Positions 33,350-42,540 of a DNA stretch of 43,296 bases are shown here, piece by piece. The DNA is from PBB1 sp046154125 (GTDB lineage Bacteria; Pseudomonadota; Gammaproteobacteria; Burkholderiales; Burkholderiaceae_C), in contig JBJXEJ010000058.1 of assembly GCA_046154125.1 (NCBI GenBank), positions 1-43,296 of the forward strand, read 5' to 3'. The notes below the pieces were generated by a model that saw only the letters and a program-made list of their open reading frames with translations, ran no database searches and was not told the origin of the DNA. Position 1 is the stretch's first letter. The number at the start of each line of letters is the position of its first letter. The position numbers were made by a program, and so were the translations under genes.

Positions 33350-34251
33350 CTAGCGTCCATGCTCCTCGGTCCTGCTGCGGTCCGACGACTGTCCGGGATC
33401 CCGGCTTGTCTCATGCCCCGGTCGACCCTCTCGAGGCGACGGATCTCGCTGCTGCTGCGCCGGGTCGTGCTGCTCCCGCCGGCCGGTGTCCTGCCGATGC
33501 CCCTGCAGTGACGTAGGCGAAGCGGGAACTCGTTGTTCGGTGGCGCGCGATGCGCTCCTGCCTGTCGACGTTCCTGTCCGCCCTGGCTGGCAGACTTGCG
33601 CGCGGGAGCGGCGCCGGCGCTGTCACTTGCTGTTGTTGATCGTGCTGCCGGACGACAGGGTCACGCGGCTGGTGGCGGTGCTTCTGGCTGCGCAAGGCCT
33701 GCTGCCGCTCGATTTGCTGGGGATAACGGTCTCCAGAGTACTGCCACTGGTGGACAGGCAAGGGCGCAGCTGCGGGGGCGGAGCGGTGGTCCCACTCGCT
33801 CCATCCGCGCCGGTGCTGTTCCCAGTCGCGGCCCCAGTGCTCTTCCCAGCGTGGAGGCGCATCCGCGCGCCACCCGCGAAAGTATGCCGGCGGCGACCGG
33901 TCGTAGCGCACCGGAATCCGCAGCACGAACACAGGGAGGACCGGCGGATTCACAAGGCTCCAGGGGCCGTTGTACCAGGCGCCGGCATACCACTCGTCAC
34001 CCTCGTATTCCCAGTACATGCCGTCGTAGAAGAAGTTCGAGTTCACCTGCGGTACGTAGCAGGCCGGGTACCCGGACAAGGTCCGGGTAGAGCGGCAGAT
34101 TGATCCCGATGCTCACGCCGGGCCGCCCGATGCCGATGCCAACGCTGACTTGCGCGTTCGCGGAGGTCATCAACCCGCACAGCATCCCGAGGGCGACAAG
34201 CAGGTAGCGCCTTGCCGTTCTCCGTTCAGATTTCGAGCGTTCCAGGATCAC
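33350..34251 (-). pseudogene. Frameshifted exported Tyr/Trp-rich protein (YXWGXW-like)
   Basis: The 5' part (signal peptide ARRYLLVALGMLCGLMTSANA, then SIGINLPLYPDLVRVPG) is in one frame, and the body (YPACYVPQVNSNFFYDGMYW, WYAGAWYNGPW, YFRGWRADAPPRWEEHWG) is in another. The break is at the palindrome CCGGGTACCCGG (34064-34075): restoring one lost 7-base GTACCCG copy would join LVRVPG to YPACYVP exactly. The 3' tail also seems to change frame around 33500-33620, since a hydrophilic Arg/Gln/Asp-rich end with stop at 33350 reads better out of frame. I recall intact relatives as small exported proteins of unknown function in betaproteobacteria. The upstream boundary (a GTG at 34251) is uncertain. 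Confidence 0.65.
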
Positions 34252-34609
34252 TCCGTTGGGCTCGCCATGACGCGCGTGGTGCCGGGACGCGACGACGCCC
34301 CTGATCGTGGTCGCAGCGCGATCCGCGTCGGACAACTCAATGGCCCGGCCGCCCACATCGGCGAGCGATTCGAACGTGTAGACCGCATGCGCTGCCGCCG
34401 CGGTCTTCGGCGAGCGGTCGCCCACCGCCAGGACTCGCAGTTGCCCGACCGGGAACGGTCGACTCCGCGAGCGCAGCTCCCTGGTCGAGCGGCGCCGAAA
34501 TCTGGACCACACGTCCCTTCATCTTCACCAGCGCGCCCTCGATGAAGCCCTTGGGACTGAACAGCCACTGCTGGCAAACGCCGTGAATGAATTCGCTCTG
34601 CTTGGTCAT
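34240..34609 (-). pseudogene. Truncated and frameshifted conserved cytoplasmic protein
   Basis: It begins MTKQSEFIHGVCQQWLFSPK with GFIEGALVKMKGRVVQISAP in the first frame and continues as QLRVLAVGDRSPKTAAAAHA, then ESLADVGGRAIELSDADRAA, in the next. One extra G in the GGG run at 34444-34446 explains the shift: removing it gives VPGRQLRVLAV. Homology as I recall it should continue past GVILE, but the sequence runs straight into the signal-peptide region of the next pseudogene, so the 3' half is missing. The function of the family is unknown to me. Confidence 0.6.
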
Positions 34610-34633
34610 GCGCGCTCGGGATGAATTGCCATG

Positions 34634-35668
34634 TCACTCGTGGGCGAGCTGAACGAGCAGCTTGCCGAAGTTCGCGCCGTGCAGCAGGCCGATGAATGCT
34701 TCCGGCGCGTTCTCCAGGCCGAAGACGATGTCTTCGCGGACCTTCACCAGGCCTTCCTGCACCCACGGACCCATCGCTCCGGTGAACTCGCTGAAGCGGG
34801 TGCCGTAGTCGTCGTACACGATGAAGCCCTGCATCCGTATGCGCTTGCGCAGCAGCGTCCCCATCAGCAGTCCGAGACGGTCCGGGCCGGCCGGCAGCGC
34901 GGTCGAGTTGTACGTGGCGATCAAGCCGCAGACCGGAACCCGCGCGCCGGTGTTCAGCAGCGGCAGGACCGCGTCGAACACGGCACCACCGACGTTCTCG
35001 AAATAGACATCGATGCCCTTGGGGCAGGCGGTGGCGAGTTGTCCAGGCAGGTCGTCGACACGGTGATCGACGCATTCGTCGAACCCCAGTTCGTCGACCA
35101 CGTAGCCACATTTGTCTTCACCTCCGGCGATGCCGATCACGCGGCAGCCATTGATGCGAGCAACTTGCCCGACAACCGAGCCGACGGCACCGCTGGCTGC
35201 AGCGACGACGACGGTGTCGCCCGCCCGCGGCCGGCCGATGTCGATCAATCCCATGTAGGCCGTGAAGCCCGGCATGCCGAGAACGCCGAGGGCACGCGAG
35301 GGGTGCCGCTCCTCGTGCGCCAGCCCCCTCAGACCCTGTCCATTCGACAGCGCGTAGTCCTGCCATCCGGAGTTTCCCACCACCAGATCACCGGCCTTGA
35401 AGTCGCTGTTCAGGGAGTTCTCCACCCGAGACACGGTGCCGCCCACCATCACGTCGCCAAGCGCCACCGGCTCGGCGTAGGACGGGCCATCGCTCATGCG
35501 TCCACGCATGTACGGATCGAGCGAGAGGTAGAGCGTGCGCAGAAGCACCTCGCCATCCACCGGAGTGGGCACCGAGTCGATATCCAGTCGAAAGTCTGCG
35601 GCGGTCGGTGCCCCGACCGGGCGCCTGTGCAGCCGGATGCGGCGGTTGACGGTGTTGCTTTGAGGCAT
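34634..35668 (-). CDS. NADP-dependent zinc-free oxidoreductase (CurA / prostaglandin-reductase-like)
   Basis: 344 residues from MPQSNTVNRRIRLHRRPVGA. Medium-chain reductase without zinc ligands: YLSLDPYMRGRM near residue 48, nucleotide fold AAASGAVGSVVGQVARINGC (about 150-170), then DVYFENVGG and a C-terminal FGKLLVQL. The family reduces the double bond of alpha,beta-unsaturated ketones with NADPH (curcumin reductase CurA, PTGR). It starts 28 bp after oleate hydratase on the same strand, probably one operon for oxidised lipid handling, though that link is inferred. Confidence 0.9.
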   Translation of the reverse strand: MPQSNTVNRRIRLHRRPVGAPTAADFRLDIDSVPTPVDGEVLLRTLYLSLDPYMRGRMSDGPSYAEPVALGDVMVGGTVSRVENSLNSDFKAGDLVVGNSGWQDYALSNGQGLRGLAHEERHPSRALGVLGMPGFTAYMGLIDIGRPRAGDTVVVAAASGAVGSVVGQVARINGCRVIGIAGGEDKCGYVVDELGFDECVDHRVDDLPGQLATACPKGIDVYFENVGGAVFDAVLPLLNTGARVPVCGLIATYNSTALPAGPDRLGLLMGTLLRKRIRMQGFIVYDDYGTRFSEFTGAMGPWVQEGLVKVREDIVFGLENAPEAFIGLLHGANFGKLLVQLAHE

Positions 35669-35696
35669 GGGGCAGGGTTGCGGCTGTGCAGCCGGG

Positions 35697-37268
35697 TTAC
35701 TTGAGGGCCTTGACCAGCGCTTCGAAGCGCGCATGGAGCGATTGGTCGTGCGCCGTGACCGCCGGAATCTCGCGCTCGATGCCCAGCAACTCGTACACCG
35801 CCATCTGGGCGGCTCGCACCGAGAATTCCACGGTGAACACCGTGTCCAGCGGCACCTCGACGAACTGGCTGATGAAGGCGAAGTTGCGCGTTCCCGGCGG
35901 CACCGGAGGCGGGCGGTCGCCTGGAGCTCGCGGCATGAACATGCTGGTGATGTAGGGCATCCGGCAGGGGATGCAGTTGGCCGATGCAAACACGTCGACG
36001 TCGAAACGCAGGTGGCCGCACAGTTCCTGCAGGATCTCGGCGCCTGTGCAGTCGGCCATCGGCTTGGCGACGAAATTGCCCACCCGGTCGGGGAACAATC
36101 CATAGCCCCAGAAGACCTGCACGTCCGCCGGCTGGTTCGCGAAGTGCGGCTGGTGGGCCAGCACGATCGACATCAGCCAGTTCGAGTCCTTGAAGGTGAC
36201 CAGTCCGCCGGTGCCCGCCTCGTTGCCGCTGAAGCGCTGCATCTGGTCGAAGAACGCCGTGTCCTTCAGAGTGACGGTGAAGGACGCCCAGTACGACTGC
36301 GCCACGCAGCTGTTGAAAACGGCGGGCTTGCCGAATGACGGCCGCCCGTCCGCCAGCTTCTCCCACAGCGTCCATGAGCCGTGGTGAGCCCGGGCCAGCT
36401 TCGGTGGTGGCTCGGTCATCGACCCCAGGCTGGATGCGTCGGTCATCGATCCGTTCTGCACGAAGACCAGATCATCGTCTTCGAGGATCATGGTTTCGCT
36501 GCGACCTTTCACGGTGCAGTGCAGGCCGATGACCGTGAACTTGCCGTTGACGGTCCGGTGGTCGAGATCGGTCACCGTGCAGCCGGCAACCATGCGCACG
36601 CCCTGGGCGTCGAGCCAGCGCTGCAGCGGCACCACCAGCGAGTCGTACTGGTTCAGGACCGTGCGCTTCACGCCCGCCAGGGTCTCGATGCGCGAGAACT
36701 CGAGCATGAACCGGTGCAGGTAGCGCCGGAATTCGACCGCGCTGTGCCAGGGCTGGAATGCGAAGGTGGTGGCCCACATGAACCAGAACTCGGTCTCGAA
36801 GAATGCCGGCGACAGGTGGTCGGTGATGCAGGTGGTGCCGAGGGCCGATTCATCGGCGCTGCTGAGCTTGAGCAACTCCAGCCGGTCCTGCATCGAGAAG
36901 CCCATCGACGCCACGGGCACCTTCGCACGGCGGCTGTCGACCAGGCGTGCCCTGGCATGAGACACATGCAGTTCGTTGAAGGCCAGCGTTTCCTCGAACA
37001 CCGTCAGGCCCGGTCGGGCGATCGACGGTATCGACTTGAAGAGGTCCCAGGTGCACTCGTAGTTGTCCGTGGTGAGCATGCGACCACCGCGCATCGAATA
37101 GCCGCGATCCGCGTCGCCTGCGCCATCCAGACTGCCTCCCATCGCCGATCCGGCTTCCAGGATCGAGATGTTCGAACCCGGCATGCCGCCATCGCGCACG
37201 AGGAATGCCGCTGCGGCCAGCGATCCGATGCCGCCACCGACGAGGTAGGCCTTCGATTTCGAACTCAT
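35697..37268 (-). CDS. ohyA: Oleate hydratase (myosin-cross-reactive antigen family)
   Basis: 523 residues. The FAD-binding N-terminus AYLVGGGIGSLAAAAFLVRD is followed by RGGRMLTTDNYECTWDLFKS, the family's catalytic-loop signature, and ITDHLSPAFFETEFWFMW. Oleate hydratases add water to the cis double bond of unsaturated fatty acids, giving 10-hydroxy acids and detoxifying free fatty acids. It is somewhat shorter than many characterised members (about 560-650), mainly at the ends. AAGGA precedes the ATG. It is likely co-transcribed with the reductase downstream and perhaps with the small protein at 37417-37638. Confidence 0.92.
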   Translation of the reverse strand: MSSKSKAYLVGGGIGSLAAAAFLVRDGGMPGSNISILEAGSAMGGSLDGAGDADRGYSMRGGRMLTTDNYECTWDLFKSIPSIARPGLTVFEETLAFNELHVSHARARLVDSRRAKVPVASMGFSMQDRLELLKLSSADESALGTTCITDHLSPAFFETEFWFMWATTFAFQPWHSAVEFRRYLHRFMLEFSRIETLAGVKRTVLNQYDSLVVPLQRWLDAQGVRMVAGCTVTDLDHRTVNGKFTVIGLHCTVKGRSETMILEDDDLVFVQNGSMTDASSLGSMTEPPPKLARAHHGSWTLWEKLADGRPSFGKPAVFNSCVAQSYWASFTVTLKDTAFFDQMQRFSGNEAGTGGLVTFKDSNWLMSIVLAHQPHFANQPADVQVFWGYGLFPDRVGNFVAKPMADCTGAEILQELCGHLRFDVDVFASANCIPCRMPYITSMFMPRAPGDRPPPVPPGTRNFAFISQFVEVPLDTVFTVEFSVRAAQMAVYELLGIEREIPAVTAHDQSLHARFEALVKALK

Positions 37269-37416
37269 GATGGGAAATCCTTGCGCAAACGCTCTTTGGT
37301 GATCGAATCAGCGATGAAGGTAGGGCGAGCAGGCTCGGGTGTCGGTGCGCTGGGCCACACACCGCGGCGAAGTGCATCGGACGGACGGCTCCGTCGACCC
37401 GGTCCGAGCAGCGATC

Positions 37417-37638
37417 TCAGTCGAGGAGCACCAGATTCCCGCAGTCCTGCGCCGCCTCGATCACCTCCCGCGGCAAGGCCGCCGAACGATGGCCCTGCTC
37501 GCCCCAGATGATGTCGATCGAGCGGTCATCCAGCTGTTCGACGAGGCAGGGGCCGAGCGGAATGTGGTGTTCGGCCCCGCTCTTCGACAGGTACGGAATC
37601 GGTCCGGTGATCCGTGCGCTGTGCGTCGTGAAGCTCAT
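37417..37638 (-). CDS. Small conserved hypothetical protein
   Basis: 73 residues from an ATG with GAAGGA upstream, MSFTTHSARITGPIPYLSKS, later PLGPCLVEQLDDRSIDIIWG and NLVLLD at the end. It reads as a compact soluble protein with no signal or membrane segment. I recall similar short proteins in other betaproteobacteria but no function. 148 bp separate it from ohyA on the same strand. Confidence 0.7.
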   Translation of the reverse strand: MSFTTHSARITGPIPYLSKSGAEHHIPLGPCLVEQLDDRSIDIIWGEQGHRSAALPREVIEAAQDCGNLVLLD

Positions 37639-37970
37639 GTTCGGGTCCTTCGTGGTTGGCAGGAGGCAGGGTCGAAGCACCGAGCAACGGCCGCGCGGCG
37701 TGTTGCGGATGCCTGAGGCGCGCAGGGCACCGTGTCCGGTTCGTCGACGAACCACAAGACTGTGCGGTCGGGCTGCCCGGGTCTGTGCGCCAACGAACAC
37801 GGAATCCACCACGAGAGGCTTGGCCGCCTGGTGTGTGCTGCCGCACTGTCCCGGGCAGCGCGCGGGTTTACCGTGAACCCCGACGCCGCCGCGACGCGGC
37901 TCGCAACGACGATCCGCTCCAGGACGAAGCGGGCCGGCGTGTCCGACTTGTCCCACCCGGAAGGAATTCC
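37639..37970. other. Divergent intergenic region
   Basis: 332 bases between the small minus-strand gene and the plus-strand VIT-family gene. It must hold promoters for both, but I see no clear -35/-10 pair, operator or RNA. Open frames across it are extensions of the two genes without ribosome sites. Confidence 0.5.
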
Positions 37971-38726
37971 ATGGCACTCGATACCGCAGCGACGAGCCAC
38001 GTCTCGCCCCGACTGCGAGGGTTCACGAAAAGGCGGATGCGTCACACGGAGCATCACCACAGCGATCGCATCGGCTGGCTGCGAGCTGCCGTGCTCGGGG
38101 CGAATGACGGGATCGTTTCAACGGCCAGCCTCGTGCTGGGAGTGGCTGCGGCCGGGGCCGATCACCGGACGATCCTGTTGACCAGTGTGTCGGGGCTGAT
38201 GGCCGGTGCCATGTCGATGGCTGCCGGGGAGTTCGTCTCGGTGCATTCGCAGGCGGACACCGAAAATGCCGACTTGACGCGGGAACGCGATGAATTGAAG
38301 CAGGACCCGGTGGGAGAGCAGCGCGAGCTGGCGGGGATCTACGTCGCACGCGGGCTGGAGCGTGGTCTGGCCGGCGAGGTCGCGGGCCAGCTGATGGCCC
38401 ACGACGCGCTGGGAGCGCATGCACGCGACGAGCTGGGCCTTTCCGATACGACGGCCGCCAGGCCGACTCAGGCCGCACTCGCCTCGGCGGCCAGTTTTTC
38501 GGTCGGAGCCGCGCTGCCGATCGCAGTGGTGCTCTTGGCAACCGCGCAAGGACTGATCGTGTGGGTCTCGATCTCCTCGCTGGTCTTTCTGGCTGCGCTG
38601 GGGGCCGTCTCGGCACAGATCGGGGGCGCGCCGGTCTGGAACGGCACCTGGCGCGTTGCCTTCTGGGGTGCGATAGCGATGGGCGTCACGGCCGGCGCCG
38701 GCGCACTGTTCGGGGCTGTGGCCTGA
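37971..38726 (+). CDS. VIT1/CCC1-family iron or manganese transporter
   Basis: 251 residues from the ATG with GGAAGGA just upstream (37960-37966). The family signature HHSDRIGWLRAAVLGANDGI is near residue 27, then GLMAGAMSMAAGEFVSVHSQ, a charged cytoplasmic metal-binding section (about 95-160, Glu-rich) and three C-terminal helices. VIT/CCC1 proteins export or sequester Fe2+/Mn2+. Five membrane spans are expected. It is monocistronic or leads the small ORF at 38964. Confidence 0.9.
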   Translation: MALDTAATSHVSPRLRGFTKRRMRHTEHHHSDRIGWLRAAVLGANDGIVSTASLVLGVAAAGADHRTILLTSVSGLMAGAMSMAAGEFVSVHSQADTENADLTRERDELKQDPVGEQRELAGIYVARGLERGLAGEVAGQLMAHDALGAHARDELGLSDTTAARPTQAALASAASFSVGAALPIAVVLLATAQGLIVWVSISSLVFLAALGAVSAQIGGAPVWNGTWRVAFWGAIAMGVTAGAGALFGAVA

Positions 38727-38963
38727 TGGCCGCGGGGTTGTGCCTTCTGCGAGGCCGACGATGACTCGCCCGACGTTTCGACGCGGCGATGGACTACACG
38801 CTGCAAATGCGTCACAGCCATAAGGTCCGGATACTGAAAGGCGCCTCACCGCCGCACTCCGATTCCCACTCGTTGTCACCACATCCATGCCACGGCCTGC
38901 CCCAACGCAAGACGACGAACCCGAACGCGCCTTCGCCGCGGTCGGAGGCACGGTGGGAATCCC

Positions 38964-39107
38964 ATGAACATCTCCGGCATCCTGGCTGCTGGTCTCCTGG
39001 TTCTGCCCGCTGTCGGTCTGGCGATGTGGGCCTGCCTGGTCATGCGGCAAGTGGAGGACGACTTGGGCGACCTCGGTGGACTCAAGGCGACATCGTTCGA
39101 CGATTGA
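38964..39107 (+). CDS. Possible 47-residue single-span membrane protein
   Basis: ATG...TGA frame giving MNISGILAAGLLVLPAVGLA, a continuous hydrophobic helix to about residue 27, then an acidic tail RQVEDDLGDLGG. The ribosome site is weak (GGAGG 16 nt away). No family recognised. The hydrophobic-then-acidic pattern is more gene-like than the surrounding frames. Confidence 0.45.
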   Translation: MNISGILAAGLLVLPAVGLAMWACLVMRQVEDDLGDLGGLKATSFDD

Positions 39108-39175
39108 ACGCGTCGCCTGACGCCTGGGTGCAATGAGGCTGCCTCGTGTTGCAGCGCCCAGTCTCGGGCGCAGGG

Positions 39176-40042
39176 TCAATCTTCCGGCCAGACAGCGCGC
39201 ACGTAATTGATGGGCGAGTGATCTGCCAGGTCGCGGATCAGCACGGCCCGCGGCTTCCATGCCTGCTCGGCCCGATACGCTTTTCTCGCACGAATGCAGT
39301 CGTCGGAGACATATGCTTCGGAAGGGCTTGTCACCAGGCGGCCCGTTCGATCGATGTAGTGCTCCGTTCCGACGTGCGTGTACCAGCGCGACTCCGGTGG
39401 CAATCGCGTCACTGCATCGCAGCAGTCCACCAGGCGGACGATCGAAACGTGCTCGAGCGATTCAGCAAACACAGCATTGCCCACGCGGGGTGAGCCCAGC
39501 GTGACCAGGGCACTCGGGCGCCACAACGTCGCCGCCAGGGTGGCCAGTGCCGCGCCCAGGCTGTGTCCGCACATCACGAATTCGCGGCGCGCGGCGCATT
39601 CGTCTTCCAGCCATGACCGAATCGCAGGAATCACGTTGCGCATCGCAGACGCGAATCCCGAATGCACGCGCCCGGAGGCCTCCGTCCATTCGACCGTATT
39701 GACCTCCAGGTTGGTTGCGATGTCGCCGATCTCCTCGGGCCGGGTCCCTCGAAACGAGAGCAACGCCATGTGGTCGGCTTCTCTGTAGCTTCCGAATCCG
39801 AACGTGCCGGTCTCCTCATCGCTGAAGATGCGAGGAGCACCCATTCCCACGCGGGCCAGCGCTGAAACGAGGGCACGGTGATCGACCGGCGTGTTCTCCG
39901 CCTGCGCAGCTTTCAGATAGGCGAGCCTGGCGGCTTCCGCTGAGATCTGGACCCCGGAGTAGTCGGTTCCGTGCTCGAAGACAGTGGGTCGCATCGCCGG
40001 TGTGTACAGCGCCGATCGACTGGGGTCGTAGTCAATTGCCAA
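39176..40042 (-). CDS. Class 3 (fungal-type) lipase family protein
   Basis: 288 residues with FRGTRPEEIGD (oxyanion region), the nucleophile elbow CGHSLGAALATLAA (near 158-171), LGSPRVGN with the likely catalytic Asp in LVDCCDAVTRLPP, and His in YTHVGTEHYID. No signal peptide is visible, so an intracellular location is likely. The lipase 3 family hydrolyses acylglycerols. It is divergent from the aldehyde dehydrogenase gene, with 209 bp between starts. Confidence 0.9.
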   Translation of the reverse strand: MAIDYDPSRSALYTPAMRPTVFEHGTDYSGVQISAEAARLAYLKAAQAENTPVDHRALVSALARVGMGAPRIFSDEETGTFGFGSYREADHMALLSFRGTRPEEIGDIATNLEVNTVEWTEASGRVHSGFASAMRNVIPAIRSWLEDECAARREFVMCGHSLGAALATLAATLWRPSALVTLGSPRVGNAVFAESLEHVSIVRLVDCCDAVTRLPPESRWYTHVGTEHYIDRTGRLVTSPSEAYVSDDCIRARKAYRAEQAWKPRAVLIRDLADHSPINYVRAVWPED

Positions 40043-40251
40043 ATTGCGTCATCTCGGTTTGTCCGGGCCTGGACGAATCCGCTCCGTAGGCCACGGTGAC
40101 ACAGGTGGCCCGCCTGCTCGGTGCTGCAGCGCACAGACCTGCCTCGGTGCGGCGCGCAAGGTCCGCTCATCGGACCGCGCCGTGCATCCAGTTGTCGGCG
40201 TCGGCCGGACCTGCGGCTTCGACTCCGCACCCACCCCGACAGGAAATCGCC

Positions 40252-41634
40252 ATGGCCTACCAAAGCGTCAACCCCAACGACGGCAAGCTGCTCAGGAGCT
40301 TCGAGCACATGAACAACCCGCAGCTGGAAAAGGCGCTCGCCACTGCCGACAGTTGCTTCCAGACCTGGAAGCACACGAGCTACGCCGAACGCGCGGTCAT
40401 CATCGACAAGGCGGCGTCGCTGCTGCACGCCCATGTGGACGACTACGCCCGGCTGGAAACCCTCGAGATGGGCAAGCGCATCGTCGAGGCGCGTGGCGAA
40501 GTCAGGTTCAGCGGTGACATCCTGGCCTACTACGCCGAGCACGCCGAAGCCTTCCTCGCACCGGTGACGCTGAAACCCCGGGTCGGGGAGGCCCACATGG
40601 AGAGCTCGCCCTTCGGCGTTCTGCTGTGCATCGAACCCTGGAATTTTCCTTACTACCAACTGGCCCGCGTCGCCGGTGCACAACTGATGGCTGGCAACGT
40701 CCTGGTCGTCAAGCATGCCGGCTGCGTGCCGCAATGCGCCATCGCCTTCGAGAAGCTGCTGCTCGACGCCGGCGCGCCGGTCGGCGCCTACACCAACCTG
40801 CTGATCTCGCACGAGCAATGCGATCGCGTCATCGACGATCCGCGCGTCAAGGGCGTGGCCTTGACGGGCAGCGTTGCGGCCGGACGCGTCGTGGCCGCAC
40901 GGGCAGGGCAGAACCTGAAGAAGTCGTCGATGGAACTCGGCGGCAGCGATGCCTTCATCGTTCTGGAGGATGCCGATCTGGACAAGACGATCCCCTGGGC
41001 CGTCTGGGGCCGCATGTACAACGGCGGCCAGACCTGCTGTGCGGCCAAGCGCTTCATCGTGATGGACGCCGTGGCCGATCAGTTCCTCGCCAGGTTCAGG
41101 GCTGCGCTGGAAGCGCTGAAACCAGGCGATCCGATGGACGAGCAGACCACGCATGGCCCGCTTTCCACCGAAGCCGCGCTGGTTCAGCTGCTGGCGCAGG
41201 TCGATGCCGCCGTGGCGGGTGGCGCCACGCTGCTGATGGGTGGCAAGCGCATCGAGCGCCCCGGCTCGTTCATGCAGACGACCATCCTCACGGACATCCA
41301 GCCCGGCAATCCCGCCTTCCGCGACGAATTCTTCGGCCCGGTGGTGTCGTTCTACCGCGTGAAGACCGAAGACGAGGCCATCGCACTGGCCAACGATTCC
41401 GACTTCGGTCTGGGCGGCTCGGTGTGGACAAGGGACGAAGCACGCGGCCAGCGCGTGGCCAGCCGGGTCGATACCGGAATGATGTTCATCAACAACCTCG
41501 ACTGGACCGATGCCGAGCTGCCTTTCGGCGGCATCAGGAACTCAGGGTACGGACGCGAACTGGGCAACCTAGGCATACAGGAGTTCGTCAACAAGAAGCT
41601 CGTTCGCACCGCGCGACTCGACGCTCCGCTCTGA
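40252..41634 (+). CDS. NAD(P)-dependent aldehyde dehydrogenase, succinate-semialdehyde type
   Basis: 460 residues from MAYQSVNPNDGKLLRSFEHM with AGGAAATC before the ATG. ALDH motifs are EPWNFPYYQ, LTGSVAAGR, catalytic Glu in MELGGSDAF, catalytic Cys in NGGQTCCAAKRF and EEFFGPV-like DEFFGPVVSF. The close match in tone to bacterial SSADH (GabD/Sad) suggests short-chain semialdehydes, but substrate assignment by eye is weak. It heads a run with an SDR and a zinc alcohol dehydrogenase. Confidence 0.88.
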   Translation: MAYQSVNPNDGKLLRSFEHMNNPQLEKALATADSCFQTWKHTSYAERAVIIDKAASLLHAHVDDYARLETLEMGKRIVEARGEVRFSGDILAYYAEHAEAFLAPVTLKPRVGEAHMESSPFGVLLCIEPWNFPYYQLARVAGAQLMAGNVLVVKHAGCVPQCAIAFEKLLLDAGAPVGAYTNLLISHEQCDRVIDDPRVKGVALTGSVAAGRVVAARAGQNLKKSSMELGGSDAFIVLEDADLDKTIPWAVWGRMYNGGQTCCAAKRFIVMDAVADQFLARFRAALEALKPGDPMDEQTTHGPLSTEAALVQLLAQVDAAVAGGATLLMGGKRIERPGSFMQTTILTDIQPGNPAFRDEFFGPVVSFYRVKTEDEAIALANDSDFGLGGSVWTRDEARGQRVASRVDTGMMFINNLDWTDAELPFGGIRNSGYGRELGNLGIQEFVNKKLVRTARLDAPL

Positions 41635-41651
41635 CCTCGGCGGGACACACA

Positions 41652-42533
41652 ATGAACACTTCCATCAGCAAGCCGCTCGTCACCATCCCGCCGGTCTGGT
41701 TCATCACCGGCTGCTCCACGGGCTTCGGCCTCGAACTGGCCAGGCAGGCCATCGAACACGGCTGTCGCACGGTGATGACTGCACGCGATCCCGCGAAGCT
41801 GGAAGGCTACGGCGCGACCCCGAACGTCCTGGTTCTCAAGCTCGACGTCACCCAGCCGGAACAGGTCTCCGCTGCCATTCAGGCAGCCGAAGCCCGCTTC
41901 GGCTGCATCGACGTGCTGGTGAACAACGCGGGCATCGGCTACTTCGCCGCCATCGAGGAGGGCGAAGAGTCCGAGGTCCGCAAGATGTTCGACGTCAACG
42001 TGTTCGGCATGAGCCGCATGATCCAGGCGGTGCTTCCCGGCATGCGCAAGCACCGCACGGGCTGCATCGTCAACCTGTCGTCCGTCGGTGGCATCCGCGC
42101 CTTCCCGGCCATCGGCTACTACAACGCGACCAAGTTCGCCGTCGAAGGACTGTCCGAGGCCCTGTGGCAGGAGGTGGAGCCGCTGGGCATCCGGGTGATG
42201 CTGGTGGAGCCGAGCGGATTTCGAACCGACTGGGCCGGTCGCTCGGCGAACGAAAGCGCACGACGCATCGGTGACTACACGGCCACCGCCGGCGCCACGA
42301 GGGACGCGGTGCGGGCCTCGTCCGGCCGGCAGCCGGGGGATCCCGCGCGTGCTGCAAAGGCGATCATCGAGGCAGTCGCCTCGGGCAACCCGCCGCACCA
42401 TCTGCTGCTCGGCAACGACGCCTTCGACGGCGCCATGTCCAAGCTCGATGAATTGCGAGCGGATTTCGCGGCGGGCGAGGCGGTGGCTCGCAGCGCCGAC
42501 TTTCCACGGCCAAAGCCGGTTCTGGTGGATTGA
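41652..42533 (+). CDS. Short-chain dehydrogenase/reductase
   Basis: 293 residues. The cofactor motif is ITGCSTGFGLELA (about 18-30), then NNAG, the catalytic Ser of NLSSVGG and YYNATK (Tyr/Lys). Classical SDR of the type annotated oxidoreductase/retinol-dehydrogenase-like. The C-terminal PHHLLLGNDAFDGAMSKLDEL is typical of that group. It follows the aldehyde dehydrogenase by 17 bp and precedes the alcohol dehydrogenase by 7 bp, a likely operon. Confidence 0.9.
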   Translation: MNTSISKPLVTIPPVWFITGCSTGFGLELARQAIEHGCRTVMTARDPAKLEGYGATPNVLVLKLDVTQPEQVSAAIQAAEARFGCIDVLVNNAGIGYFAAIEEGEESEVRKMFDVNVFGMSRMIQAVLPGMRKHRTGCIVNLSSVGGIRAFPAIGYYNATKFAVEGLSEALWQEVEPLGIRVMLVEPSGFRTDWAGRSANESARRIGDYTATAGATRDAVRASSGRQPGDPARAAKAIIEAVASGNPPHHLLLGNDAFDGAMSKLDELRADFAAGEAVARSADFPRPKPVLVD

Positions 42534-42540
42534 GGCCACG

